A stretch of DNA of 64,000 nucleotides from Vacuolonema iberomarrocanum LEGE 07170 (GCA_015207365.1 JADEXA010000027.1:23024-87023), one strand, 5' to 3'. Shown: positions 43,162-52,005, counted from the first letter of the stretch. The notes: generated by a model from the letters alone, not told the origin. Numbers and translations are program-made.

Positions 43162-43815
43162 ATGAATCAATCGACAAGGATGGGAAAGCACAGGGGAGCG
43201 CAAGGTCTGGGATCCGTTCTCAGAAAGGTATTCATACAAGTGATGATTGGCAGTAGTTGCCTTTTGGTTGCCCTGCCGGCATTGGCTGAAGAGGGCGCAC
43301 CTTCACAATTACGGTTGCTACTCCTGTTGATGGATCCGCTGCAGCCAGACGTATTTGAGCCTAACAATGGGGAGGCGTACCCTCATGTCATCACTTCCTC
43401 CGATGTTTCGCAGGTGGGGCTCACCATGCCAAGTTTGTGGTGGGTAGATGAGCAGTTTGGCGGTCGCCTCCTGGAAAACTGGGCCGCATTTCCCGCTGAG
43501 GATGGTTTACCGCCACGGGTCGACTTGATGGTCAACGAGCAGGTATGGAATATCTATCAACCCATCGAACGCTATGCCTTCGTCAACCAGTTCGGTACAT
43601 CCGCTCAAGACTACGGCTATATCACCCGTGTGTACGATCGCCGCAACGATCTGCTAGCGGCCTATCTATGCGACTATCAAGGCACTGGCACTACTGTTCA
43701 GTTGGAAGGGCGCTGTGAGTTATTCCTCAATTGGGCTGGGGGCACATCATTACCGGATACTATGGATTCTCAGAACGCATCGTCTGCCACTGATTCGAGT
43801 AGATTTCGGCGGTAG
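43162..43815 (+). CDS. Secreted protein of unknown function
   Basis: 217 residues from the ATG at 43162, with AGGA eight bases upstream. A signal peptide 'FIQVMIGSSCLLVALPALAEEG' ends at ALA. The mature part contains 'DPLQPDVFEPNNGEAYPHVITSSDVSQVGLTMPSLWWVDEQFGG', 'VWNIYQPIERYAFVNQFG' and two Cys ('YLCDYQ', 'GRCELF') that may form a disulfide. No known domain recognised. Its last 56 bases overlap the end of the converging gene. Confidence 0.68.
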   Translation: MNQSTRMGKHRGAQGLGSVLRKVFIQVMIGSSCLLVALPALAEEGAPSQLRLLLLLMDPLQPDVFEPNNGEAYPHVITSSDVSQVGLTMPSLWWVDEQFGGRLLENWAAFPAEDGLPPRVDLMVNEQVWNIYQPIERYAFVNQFGTSAQDYGYITRVYDRRNDLLAAYLCDYQGTGTTVQLEGRCELFLNWAGGTSLPDTMDSQNASSATDSSRFRR

Positions 43816-44902
43816 CGGGCTCTAGGGGCAGCAAAAACTCACTCTCGTCCAAAATACTTGAAATAGGCAACAGCAAAGAGTTGGAGCGCAGACTATCCGG
43901 CAAACCGTCGCGCCGATTCACAACCACTGGTGAGGCGACTGGGCTGAGTAGCGACAGCCGAACAGCATTGACGGGTCGCCAGAAAAACTCGATCCAGTTC
44001 TGCAATACCTCCTCGGGCATAGGGGTTGGCTCAGTATTGGGCTTGACCCAGAGATCCGCTGTTAATAATGTGCCTGACGCTGGAATGACCGCCGCCAAAC
44101 GGGGATCGCGTTTAAGAACAGGCAGGATGTCCGTCGTCCAGCCAACGGCTAGCGAAACATCTCCCAGAACGAGAGGTTGCAGATAGGCATCTGAACTGTA
44201 GAGGCGGACTTGCTGATGCAGCGCAGCCAGGGCATCTTGCATACCGGAAAGGCGATCGATATCAGGGGCATTGGCTGAATAGCCCTGATACTTCAGCGTC
44301 AGGCCAATTACAGCGCGGGCACTGTCGGGCAGCGCAATGCGTCGGGCCAGGTCATCGCGCCACAACACCTCCCAATCGGTAGGGCGCTCATCAGGGAAGC
44401 GGTCTTTGCGATAGACGATCGCCAGCATTCCCCAGCGATAGGGGGCACCCCAGACGGAGCCATCTTCTGCCATCATGCCTTGCTCGTCTCGCTGCACCAG
44501 CGATCGCCATAACTCGGGCAACTGATCCCAGCCGTCGAGCGCCTCGGGATCAATGGGCGTAATCAGATTTTTGCGAATGGCAGAGGTCAACCAGGCATCT
44601 CCCAGGGTTGCCACCTGGCTGGGCACGGGTGCTTGCCATTGAAACAAACGGCGGATGAAGGAAACCCTTGGCACACCGCCTCGCTCCAGCAGGTCATAAA
44701 TTCTGCTCAGGGTTTCGAGGGGAAACACCCGCAACCTGACCTGTTCGGTCAACTGCTCTTGTAACTCGCTCAACAGAATGGGTGGAACCGACCCGTCGAG
44801 CAGCGCCACCGGCAGCATAGGCAGCCGATTCCCCTGGCATCCGCTCAATGCCGATGCCAGCAACAGTGCCCCAGAACCCACCAGAAGCGATCGCCGTTTC
44901 AT
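43760..44902 (-). CDS. Extracellular solute-binding lipoprotein (PotD-like)
   Basis: 380 residues. The N-terminus 'MKRRSLLVGSGALLLASALSGC' is a lipoprotein signal with lipobox LSGC. The rest matches the periplasmic binding-protein class for polyamines or iron: 'LGDAWLTSAIRKNLITPID', 'GAPYRWGMLAIVYRKDRF', 'PTDWEVLWRDDLARRIALPDS' and 'VLGDVSLAVGWTTDILPVL'. Permease and ATPase genes are absent from the vicinity, so the transport partner is unknown. It converges on and overlaps the upstream secreted-protein gene. Confidence 0.82.
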   Translation of the reverse strand: MKRRSLLVGSGALLLASALSGCQGNRLPMLPVALLDGSVPPILLSELQEQLTEQVRLRVFPLETLSRIYDLLERGGVPRVSFIRRLFQWQAPVPSQVATLGDAWLTSAIRKNLITPIDPEALDGWDQLPELWRSLVQRDEQGMMAEDGSVWGAPYRWGMLAIVYRKDRFPDERPTDWEVLWRDDLARRIALPDSARAVIGLTLKYQGYSANAPDIDRLSGMQDALAALHQQVRLYSSDAYLQPLVLGDVSLAVGWTTDILPVLKRDPRLAAVIPASGTLLTADLWVKPNTEPTPMPEEVLQNWIEFFWRPVNAVRLSLLSPVASPVVVNRRDGLPDSLRSNSLLLPISSILDESEFLLPLEPATAEIYSNQWQTMRSENP

Positions 44903-45945
44903 TGTTGCCCTATCTCTCGTCTCGAATTACTGAGATCTCGATTGTGTCGATTCAAGCAGCCCGCCGATCTATCAACATCACTGACGACTGCCTCAGCCAT
45001 CGTAGCAATGAGATGTTGCTTGGCGGCATCTTTGTCTCCTCAGAGTCGCTTCAAGTCTCGAAACAAAATCTCCACTCAACTAACCTCAAAACGAAATCTC
45101 CACATCGCATCTAACAACCAGTATCGAATTGCCCTAAGTACCGGATAAGAACCAAAATCGGGGATTCTTGTTTTTTGTCCGATACTCAGAATTGAGTCAA
45201 TCTGTCTCCACCAGGCAGCGACTACGAAGCAAAATCTCCCAGATTTTTCTGGCCGCAAGACACAGGCATTGACGTTATCAGAAGACACATTGACACCAGC
45301 ACGAAGAAAATCGCCAAAAATGTTGCGATAAACACGACGAATGTAAAAACATGTTTTCGTCTATTGCTAGATATTGAGAGACGTTACCTCTAGCGTCATT
45401 GGAAAAATGAGAAGCAAGAATACTTTTATGAAGTTCTAATATTCGCTCTATGCTTTGTTATTCGTCTTTTTATTCGCGAAGATAAATGATTGATTTTCCA
45501 TTTCCTCAATAGTCCTTTGGAACCAGACAAGCACACAGCAAACCAATGCATCGAGCGATTCTATTTGGTGGCAGAATCTTCTTTTTGATAGATGCAAGGA
45601 AGATTAGAAAGGCTAAAAACTCAGTCGTTAGAAGTAGTTTATAATTCCTGAAAATATTTTTATGGAAAAGATTCCGAAGGCTTTACCAATAAAGCTGATT
45701 GCAGAGTACATGACTCATTGGGTGCCAGCATCATTACTGAAGGGCTTGAAAGATAGACCGGTATGGGTATTGAAGCAATTCTGAGAAGAAAATGAATCGC
45801 TCTTAATGCTTCAGCTTGACCTAATTTCTCAGGCAAAATGTGAGCAGCCAGGGAAACGTTAAATGATTCAGGAATAAACTGCCATATAGAGGTATCGCTC
45901 TCTAATATGGAATGGAATATAAAAGGGAAGGGAGTTGAGCACCGC
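44903..45945. other. One-kilobase region without a clear gene
   Basis: 1,043 bases between divergent genes, AT-rich from about 45280 to 45660. A 40-codon plus-strand frame at 45662-45784 (MEKIPKALPIKL...WVLKQF) and an antisense 95-codon frame at 45660-45947 are possible but unsupported. No repeats of the families above were found. Confidence 0.4.
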
Positions 45946-46341
45946 ATGAATTCACTACATCAGCAAATTGCTGATTTAAGCGCAAAGATTGATGCACTGA
46001 AAGAGTTGATTGAGCAACTGAGTGACAAGATTTCTGCGGAAAAAGTTCAACAGCTCTCAGCAGAACTCGAGTCACATCGCTCGACTGCGCTGGATGCAAT
46101 GGTGGGACATCCCTCTGACCATCACCAAAGCGTCTTAGAAACTGAGATTACACACAAAGACATTCTCGCGGATGTCGAACTCGTTGATACCGAAGGATAT
46201 TCTGCCGATCACCAGGCGCTCTCCTCGGATGTCCAGGTTCAACGCCTAACCGCTCAATTAACGGCTGCATACAATCGGATTGCGTCTTTAGAAGAGCAAT
46301 TACTTTCAAATCGGATACAAGGTGAGCCGTCTTCCCTGTAG
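45946..46341 (+). CDS. Coiled-coil protein
   Basis: 131 residues from the ATG at 45946 (45907 is the frame's earlier ATG). The first ~55 residues ('LHQQIADLSAKIDALKELIEQLSDKISAEKVQQL') form a clear heptad coiled coil. A polar middle and a second short coil 'VQRLTAQLTAAYNRIASLEEQLL' follow. GGGAG lies about 11 bases before the start. The layout resembles small cyanobacterial coiled-coil proteins of unknown function. Confidence 0.65.
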   Translation: MNSLHQQIADLSAKIDALKELIEQLSDKISAEKVQQLSAELESHRSTALDAMVGHPSDHHQSVLETEITHKDILADVELVDTEGYSADHQALSSDVQVQRLTAQLTAAYNRIASLEEQLLSNRIQGEPSSL

Positions 46342-46482
46342 GAACAGTTCGATCACTCAGCAATAAAACAGGATCCTAAGTAGCCAGCCATGCTCACCTC
46401 TGAGTCCAGGCTTAGCTGCTTACACACCTGTTGAAACGGTGGTTTGTCTGTTTTTAGGTCACGATTATGAATACAACATCAC

Positions 46483-47646
46483 TCACCTGACAAGGCGGCG
46501 TTCCAAACGTCGCCTTTCATCTAGCAGTCCTTCGGTATGAGTGCAGAGCCAGGAGCCCGTTTTGCCCAGAAGGTGAGCGGCGATCGCACAGCCTCCTGCA
46601 CCTACTCCTTCTTTGACAAAGCCCTGCTCATAGGCGCGTAACGCTTCCGCCTGAGCCGTAGCAAAGCTCAGTTGCGTCGCCAGCAATGGAGCCTGCAATA
46701 CTTTAGCCAGCCCAACGGTGTCTCCTGTCGGGTCTTCGGCCACCCAACGGGTCGTGCCCACTACCACTCGGGTCATGTCCCAATCCAGCGCATGATGCTG
46801 ACGCAGCCTTTGCATCAGCGCATGAACGGCGAGCATCTGGGTTCCCCCCGCCAGTAAAACGGGGCACCGTCGGCTCGCGGCGATCGCCATTCCCGCTACC
46901 GCAATCTGCATAGGATCGCCCACCGCTGCAACCACTGTGAGCGGGTCGGCAGGAGTCGAGAGTTTTGCTTGAATTAGACCCTGAGAGACGATCGCCCATT
47001 TCTGTCCATGATTACAGGTTGGATGGCTACTGTTGATGCGATCGCGGGCATCCCAACCCAGCCCAATCAGCAAAGCAAGGGCCGTTGTCGTACCACCAAC
47101 CACACATTCGCCCAACATCAACCAGTGGTCGGGATGGCGCTGGGCCAGCGTTGTGCCCCAATGCAACCCAATCGCCAATAAGTGCTCGACCGTCGTGCGA
47201 TCGAGCGCCTGTCCAGTGCTGACACACCGCGCGGGCATTCCACCCAGATCAATAGCAGGCACCGTCGGTGGCTGCGGGAGTCCAGCATTAAACAGCGTGG
47301 TGGGAAATTCCAGTGCTTCGATAACCGCACGGGAAATCAATACGGGGGAAGCGCCCGCCATCAGAGGCGGCAAAGGGAAAGCGGGTTCTACCTGGGCACC
47401 CTGCATCAGGAATTCGGCATCGGCGATCGCTGTAAACTGCCGATCCGCTGGTGTTGCGCCTGCCGCCGAGATACCAGGAATCAGTCCTGTTTCTGTAAAC
47501 CCTAAAACGCAAGCAAATTGTGCATTTTTCCCCACAGTCTGCTTTAACCAATGCTCTGCCGCTTGGTGCTGGCTATAGAGGCCAATATCTTTCGAAACAG
47601 CGCTGAGGTGGGGGCGATCGGGTAACTGAGGCGATGGAGCAGGCAT
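46483..47646 (-). CDS. CobT-like protein (TIGR00303 / UPF0284 family)
   Basis: 387 residues. It resembles nicotinate-nucleotide:dimethylbenzimidazole phosphoribosyltransferase: 'MLGECVVGGTTTALALLIGLG', 'VVAAVGDPMQIAVAGMAIAASRRCPVLLAGGTQM', and near the end 'GFVKEGVGAGGCAIAA', holding the candidate catalytic Glu. The UPF0284 branch is widespread in cyanobacteria and archaea. Activity on a cobamide lower ligand is assumed from homology; cyanobacteria generally make pseudocobalamin, so the base used could be adenine. It stands alone. Confidence 0.85.
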   Translation of the reverse strand: MPAPSPQLPDRPHLSAVSKDIGLYSQHQAAEHWLKQTVGKNAQFACVLGFTETGLIPGISAAGATPADRQFTAIADAEFLMQGAQVEPAFPLPPLMAGASPVLISRAVIEALEFPTTLFNAGLPQPPTVPAIDLGGMPARCVSTGQALDRTTVEHLLAIGLHWGTTLAQRHPDHWLMLGECVVGGTTTALALLIGLGWDARDRINSSHPTCNHGQKWAIVSQGLIQAKLSTPADPLTVVAAVGDPMQIAVAGMAIAASRRCPVLLAGGTQMLAVHALMQRLRQHHALDWDMTRVVVGTTRWVAEDPTGDTVGLAKVLQAPLLATQLSFATAQAEALRAYEQGFVKEGVGAGGCAIAAHLLGKTGSWLCTHTEGLLDERRRLERRLVR

Positions 47647-47737
47647 GGAAACAGCCAGAGGAAACAGCTTTCATTTTACTGAGCTAGGCTTCCCGTTCGA
47701 TCCTGTCTGATCGAGCGATCGTCCGGTAGGCCATGCT

Positions 47738-47816
47738 CAACCTCAACCATCGTTTGTGCCCGCTGCAAATCAACGGGCACAAACGATGGTTGGGTTCTTC
47801 CACCAGATTTGATATC
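47738..47816. repeat. Palindromic element family B, copy 4 (partial)
   Basis: Stem CAACCATCGTTTGTG plus CCCGCTG and near-complement (47744-47793). Right flank GGGTTCTTCCACCAGATTTGATATCA. The left outer end is lost. Confidence 0.78.
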
Positions 47817-47823
47817 ACTCCTT

Positions 47824-49956
47824 TCACAAGGTGCTGGCATTGGGAAGATGGCGATCGAGCATCCTACTGTCGTTGTCATAAACTTCGATGGGGAGATGGA
47901 AGCGCGCGGCTAACTCCTGTAAGGTGCGGCGCAGTTCCAGTTGGTGTTCGGTGACAACAGCTTGCAGATCCCGGCTGCCCGAGTTGCGTGCGGCGGCGAT
48001 CGCTTCCAGGTAATTGGCTGAGAGCTGGATCCGAATCTCATCGCTGACCGTCAACAGACGGCATTTGCGAAACTCTCCATTGCAGGCGCGATCGATTTCC
48101 AGGGAAACGGCGAGGTAGTTATCCAGGTTTTCCTGGGCGTCGTCGATCGCATTTTGATAGCGCCGTGCCAGGGTTTCTCCCTCACTCACTTGGGCGGTTC
48201 CGGGTGGAATTTGCTCTGTTTCGCGAATCGCATTGGTCCAAGCGGCGATCGCCCCCTGCCAGTTGAATTGCTCAGCAGATGCCTCCGCCTGTTGCGCATA
48301 TTCTGTGGCCTTCGTCAGCCGTTCGGCAGCGGTCGTTTCTCGCTGCAGCTGGGCGATCGCGCCCTCCAAGCGAGGTTCATAGGTTTGAAGCAAGCGTTCC
48401 GCCTCAATCATTGCATAGGTGCTTGCTGGCACTTCGTTTAGCCGATTTACCACCACCTGCCAAGTGATGCGCACCAGTTGCCATTGCTCCTTTGACTGGG
48501 CAATTTGCTGTCGGGCTTCGGCCATTTCAACTCCCTGCCGCGCCATGCTGAGGATTTCCTGGGCGGCTTGCTCCATGTCCCGCTGCCGCAGATAGCCGGA
48601 GAGTTGAGCCTCGTAAAGCTGCTGTTGCTGTTGCACCGAAGCATAGAAGGGATTGGTCGGAGACATCCCATCAAGACGGTTGATGGCGGTTTCGAGTGGG
48701 GCGATGATGCGGGTCCAACTGTCGATACTCAGGGGCGCGCCCTGGCTGTGATCGCGAGCGGTTTGCGCCACCTGCGCCACCTCGGTCAGGGTTTCCAGGG
48801 TCACGGCATGGGCTTCATAGGCTTGCTGCTGCTCCTGTGCCCGACCGGCTCGCCGCGACCAATTGGGGATGGTTTCCAGGGTGGCGATCGCCTGGTGCAA
48901 CTGCCCCTGCGCTTCTGTCAAACCGTCAACATCCTCGGCTGTTTCCGCCTGTTGTACGGCGGCCTGCTCCAGGTCTTGCGCCGTTTGCAATTCCGGGCAA
49001 TTGCCGACCACACAGGGACGACTCACGCCATAGACACTGCCGACGAAGCCCAGGGCGATCGCCCCACCCATCCATACCGCACGAGAGGAAACCCTAACCT
49101 TTTCGGTCTCTGGCGTTTCGGAATGTGGAGCTGCAGCTATTGGTGGCTGCAAATTCTCTGCCATTTCAGCCATCTGCGCCGGATCCTGCAGGCTATCCGG
49201 CTCCCCTTCCCACAAAATGAGGCTCAGGGATTGCGACGAACCCCCATCTGCGTCCAGATCGATGTCATCTAGAGCAAATGGATCCACATTTGACAGGTCT
49301 GGATCGAATGACTCTAGCCCATCCGAATCGGCCACAAAGGCATTCAGATCGATGGGGGTAGAAACTGTGGCGTCGGTTGCACCGACGTCGAAGACAGTCG
49401 CTGGAACATCTTCATGCAGCGACACAGCATCGCTGGCTCCGCCTTGCTCCGTCACTAACGTTAGAGGCGTTGAGAGGGCGATCGCCTCCGACGCAGGCAC
49501 AGGCTGAAATGGCATCACCTCAAAATCGCCAACCAATTCGTTGACCAGAGTATCTAATTCGCCATCGGATACTGCCCAAAATTCTGCACTCGTCGCTTGC
49601 TGACGCGTGCTTGCAAGGGGCGCAAGATCCTGAACCCTCGCCCTGGATGCTTTTGTAAGGGGTGGCGGTGGCGGTTGAATCAAAAAAAATCGCTGAGCGT
49701 AGGGACGAGGTTCGCCTGCAACCCGGAGATATAGCCGCGTTTGTTGGACAAAGCGAAGTTGTAGGGCTTGGATACGTCGCTCCAGATGCCGCAACAGGTC
49801 ACTCGCTTCCAATCGCAACTCGGCAGAATGCTGTCCTAGTACCGTTAATGCTCCTGCCTTAGAGGCACAGTAAACATCGAGGGGGGTGTCTTCCAACCAA
49901 TCATGCAAGATAGCTTGCAGGCTCTGGAGATCGTCTGCATAAACTGCCGCGTTCAT
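47824..49956 (-). CDS. Large coiled-coil membrane protein with shared N-terminal domain
   Basis: 710 residues from the ATG at 49956. Residues ~6-95 ('DLQSLQAILHDWLEDTPLDVYC', 'ALTVLGQHSAEL', 'TRLYLRVAGEPRPYAQRFF') resemble the N-terminal unit of the aspartic protease and the giant SGNH protein in this window. An acidic linker (~110-280), one membrane helix near 294-313 ('VWMGGAIALGFVGSVYGV') and a long Gln/Ala/Glu-rich helical region (~330-640) follow. Cys pairs 'CVVGNC' after the membrane and 'RACNGEFRKCRLL' near the end could form disulfides, consistent with a periplasmic C-terminal part. Function unknown; possible scaffold. Confidence 0.75.
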   Translation of the reverse strand: MNAAVYADDLQSLQAILHDWLEDTPLDVYCASKAGALTVLGQHSAELRLEASDLLRHLERRIQALQLRFVQQTRLYLRVAGEPRPYAQRFFLIQPPPPPLTKASRARVQDLAPLASTRQQATSAEFWAVSDGELDTLVNELVGDFEVMPFQPVPASEAIALSTPLTLVTEQGGASDAVSLHEDVPATVFDVGATDATVSTPIDLNAFVADSDGLESFDPDLSNVDPFALDDIDLDADGGSSQSLSLILWEGEPDSLQDPAQMAEMAENLQPPIAAAPHSETPETEKVRVSSRAVWMGGAIALGFVGSVYGVSRPCVVGNCPELQTAQDLEQAAVQQAETAEDVDGLTEAQGQLHQAIATLETIPNWSRRAGRAQEQQQAYEAHAVTLETLTEVAQVAQTARDHSQGAPLSIDSWTRIIAPLETAINRLDGMSPTNPFYASVQQQQQLYEAQLSGYLRQRDMEQAAQEILSMARQGVEMAEARQQIAQSKEQWQLVRITWQVVVNRLNEVPASTYAMIEAERLLQTYEPRLEGAIAQLQRETTAAERLTKATEYAQQAEASAEQFNWQGAIAAWTNAIRETEQIPPGTAQVSEGETLARRYQNAIDDAQENLDNYLAVSLEIDRACNGEFRKCRLLTVSDEIRIQLSANYLEAIAAARNSGSRDLQAVVTEHQLELRRTLQELAARFHLPIEVYDNDSRMLDRHLPNASTL

Positions 49957-50331
49957 AGGGGTTTCACTCAGCCGTATCAAAGGTGGATCCTAGCAATGTG
50001 GTGCTTTGGCAGAAATCGCTTAAAGTCACAGCTAGAGCCCGTTTGCCTGGGACAATTCGCTTTTGTCGCTAACCCTTTCTAGAAATTGCTATTGGATTCC
50101 GGAAAAACAAAACATGGCTTCAGATTTTTTTCCATTACCGAACAATTGTCCAAAGATAAACAGGACTGACACAAAACTTGCATCATCCTGAGTGAATTCG
50201 TTGATGGTGTGGATGCGGATACACCATCAACAAAATGCATAAGTCCTGATAATTTTCTGCGTTGGCTTGTCGGTTGCGGATTTTGGATATGCGCTACGCG
50301 CTTGAGTAAACCCGTGGGGCCTCGTGCAGAC
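49957..50331. other. Intergenic region with a family C element
   Basis: 375 bases between two minus-strand genes, containing the element at 50162-50247. No gene. Confidence 0.5.
50162..50247 (+). repeat. Palindromic element family C, diverged copy
   Basis: It begins AGGACTGACACAAAACTTGC, then ATCCTGAGTGAATTCGTTGATGG and a stem TTGATGGTGT/ACACCATCAA, and ends AAAATGCATAAGTCCT. Confidence 0.78.
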
Positions 50332-50964
50332 TCAATGTTCAAAGATGCTTGAAGAGTATTGCATCAAATCTAGGTCAACAAAGGTTGGCAGGCAATCGAA
50401 ACAGCGATAGGCCAGATCTAATCGCTCCTCTCGCTCTAGCATTTCGATCAGCTTTTGGCGAACGCCCAGCAAATACCGCACATCGTTGGCGGCATAGCGC
50501 AGTTGCTCGTCAGAAAGGTTGGCGGCATTGCCCCAATCAGAGCATTGGGAGCTTTTGTCGAGTTCAACGCGCTCTAGCTCCATCACTAGATCTTTGAGCC
50601 CATGTCTGGGGGTGTAAGTGCGGGCAAGTTTGCTGGCGATTTTGGTACAAAAGGTGGGGTTGGTGGCGATTCCGAGATGTCGTTTCAGGGTTGCCAGGTC
50701 GAAGCGGGCAAAGTGAAAGACTTTGGTAATGCCGGGGGCTTCCATCAGCTTTTTGAGATTAGGGGCGGTGGTTTGTCCCCGTTCGATGCGCACGACGGCG
50801 AGATTGCCTAGAGGATCGCACAACTGCACCAAACAGAGGCGATCGCGGTGGGGGAGCAAACCCATGGTTTCGGTGTCGGCGGCGATCGCCTCTGCGTCTA
50901 GAAACTCGGCGAGTACCTCATCGGTGAGGTCGCGATCGCACACTTGAAAATCTGCTACAGCCAT
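50332..50964 (-). CDS. RNase D-like 3'-5' exonuclease
   Basis: 210 residues from the ATG at 50964, with a TTG four codons upstream. DEDD exonuclease motifs: Exo I 'IAADTETMGL' (D30, E32), Exo II 'KVFHFARFDLATL' (Asp) and Exo III 'LRYAANDVRYLLGVRQKL' (Tyr/Asp, DEDDy type). The HRDC domains of full-length RNase D are missing, as is usual for the ~210-residue cyanobacterial form. It probably trims structured RNA 3' ends. Confidence 0.9.
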   Translation of the reverse strand: MAVADFQVCDRDLTDEVLAEFLDAEAIAADTETMGLLPHRDRLCLVQLCDPLGNLAVVRIERGQTTAPNLKKLMEAPGITKVFHFARFDLATLKRHLGIATNPTFCTKIASKLARTYTPRHGLKDLVMELERVELDKSSQCSDWGNAANLSDEQLRYAANDVRYLLGVRQKLIEMLEREERLDLAYRCFDCLPTFVDLDLMQYSSSIFEH

Positions 50965-51055
50965 ATCTTTCGCCAATCTGCCTACAATGCTGGTTCTGCA
51001 GAACCTTTGGTTTTAAGCCTAGCAGTCGAGACAGTGATAGATACTGAAAAGTTGA

Positions 51056-51133
51056 GCGTTGCTGAATAGCGGTATGAATCGAAACAAAGTTTTGAGCATA
51101 CACCACGGCTTTCATACCCGGAATCAGCAACGC
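51056..51133. repeat. Palindromic element family D
   Basis: 78 bp with ~23-base imperfect inverted ends: GCGTTGCTGAATAGCGGTAT and, on the other strand, GCGTTGCTGATTCCGGGTAT. Similar ends occur at 26275 and at 56150. Confidence 0.8.
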
Positions 51134-51395
51134 CAAAAGTTGGATGTTGAGGGTTGGTGGGGTTGGCTGTTTCTGGTCGAGGGTTGGGTTGGCTGAGGTT
51201 GGTGGTTGGTGGTTTGAAACCTGGCTTGGGGGCGCGTCGCCCCCCAAACCCCCTGACTGGGGGAACGAAGCTTCCCCAGACCCCCTTCAGCAAGGGTCTT
51301 CTGATGGGGGCGTTGAGCCGCTTCGCATCTGTGGGAGGCATCCAGTTAATGTTTCATTGAACGCTTTGCCCAAGGTTTAGCGGGTCTAATGATGG

Positions 51396-51424
51396 ATTTT
51401 CCGTGCGCACCGCGCACGGAAAAT
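51396..51424. repeat. Perfect hairpin downstream of the CAP-domain gene
   Basis: ATTTTCCGTGCGC / GCGCACGGAAAAT with a 3-base loop, about 30 bases after the CAP gene stop on the minus strand. It may terminate that gene; no long U-tract. Confidence 0.55.
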
Positions 51425-51453
51425 GTCTAATCACTGAATGCTGAGATCAGGGG

Positions 51454-52005
51454 TTAGCGGGTCTGGATGAAAATCTGGGTGAAGTAGTAGCTTCCATCGG
51501 CGGCTTGGGCAACGCCAATACCTGTTGTGTTGAAGTTGCCTTCGATGTTATCTCGATGGCCGGTGCTGTTGAGCCAGCCTTCTACGGCTTGGGCGACTGG
51601 ATCGGAGAAGCCTTGGTTGCTGGCGACGTTTTCTCCGGCGCTGCTGTAGCTGAGGGTGGAGGCGATCGCCGCAACTCGGTCGGAAAACCCATCATGATTG
51701 AGATCGCTCTCGGATGCCATGCGCTGGCTATGCTCTCGCGCTTGGGCGATGATGACTGGGTTGGGTTCTAGGGGAGTGAGGCCGATGGATTGGCGGTGAG
51801 CATTGATTTGCTCGAGCACAGCTACTTCCATGGGATCCACCCTGATATCGATCGCTGACTCGGCTTGAGCCAGTTCTGGTGAGGCTGGCTGAGGGGTGGA
51901 TGTTGGAGCGATAGCCGAGTTTACTTCACAAGCTTGCACGGCACTGAATAGGCTACTGAGTAGGACGGCAATGCCCAAGTGGCTTATGCCCAATCGTTTC
52001 ATCAT
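51454..52005 (-). CDS. Secreted CAP-domain (SCP/PR-1) protein
   Basis: 183 residues; GAGGAG lies five bases before the first of two adjacent ATGs. Signal peptide ~1-25 ('LGIAVLLSSLFSAVQAC'), with Cys directly after 'VQA', so possibly a lipoprotein. The CAP domain spans ~60-183: 'VLEQINAHRQSIGLTPLEPNPVIIAQAREHSQRMA', 'GENVASNQGFSDPVAQAVEGWLNSTGHRDNI' and 'TGIGVA...YYFTQIF'. CAP tetrad His/Glu residues are recognisable (AREHSQ, GENVA, STGHRDN). Bacterial CAP proteins are extracellular; the biochemical role is unknown. Confidence 0.87.
   Translation of the reverse strand: MMKRLGISHLGIAVLLSSLFSAVQACEVNSAIAPTSTPQPASPELAQAESAIDIRVDPMEVAVLEQINAHRQSIGLTPLEPNPVIIAQAREHSQRMASESDLNHDGFSDRVAAIASTLSYSSAGENVASNQGFSDPVAQAVEGWLNSTGHRDNIEGNFNTTGIGVAQAADGSYYFTQIFIQTR

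Larger units (their letters stand above)
50965..51453. other. Intergenic region with two palindromes
   Basis: 489 bases with the family D element (51056-51133), degenerate GTTGG-rich sequence at ~51140-51215, and a hairpin at 51396-51424. The sequence AGCGGGTCT recurs on either side of that hairpin (51379 and ~51456). No gene. Confidence 0.5.
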
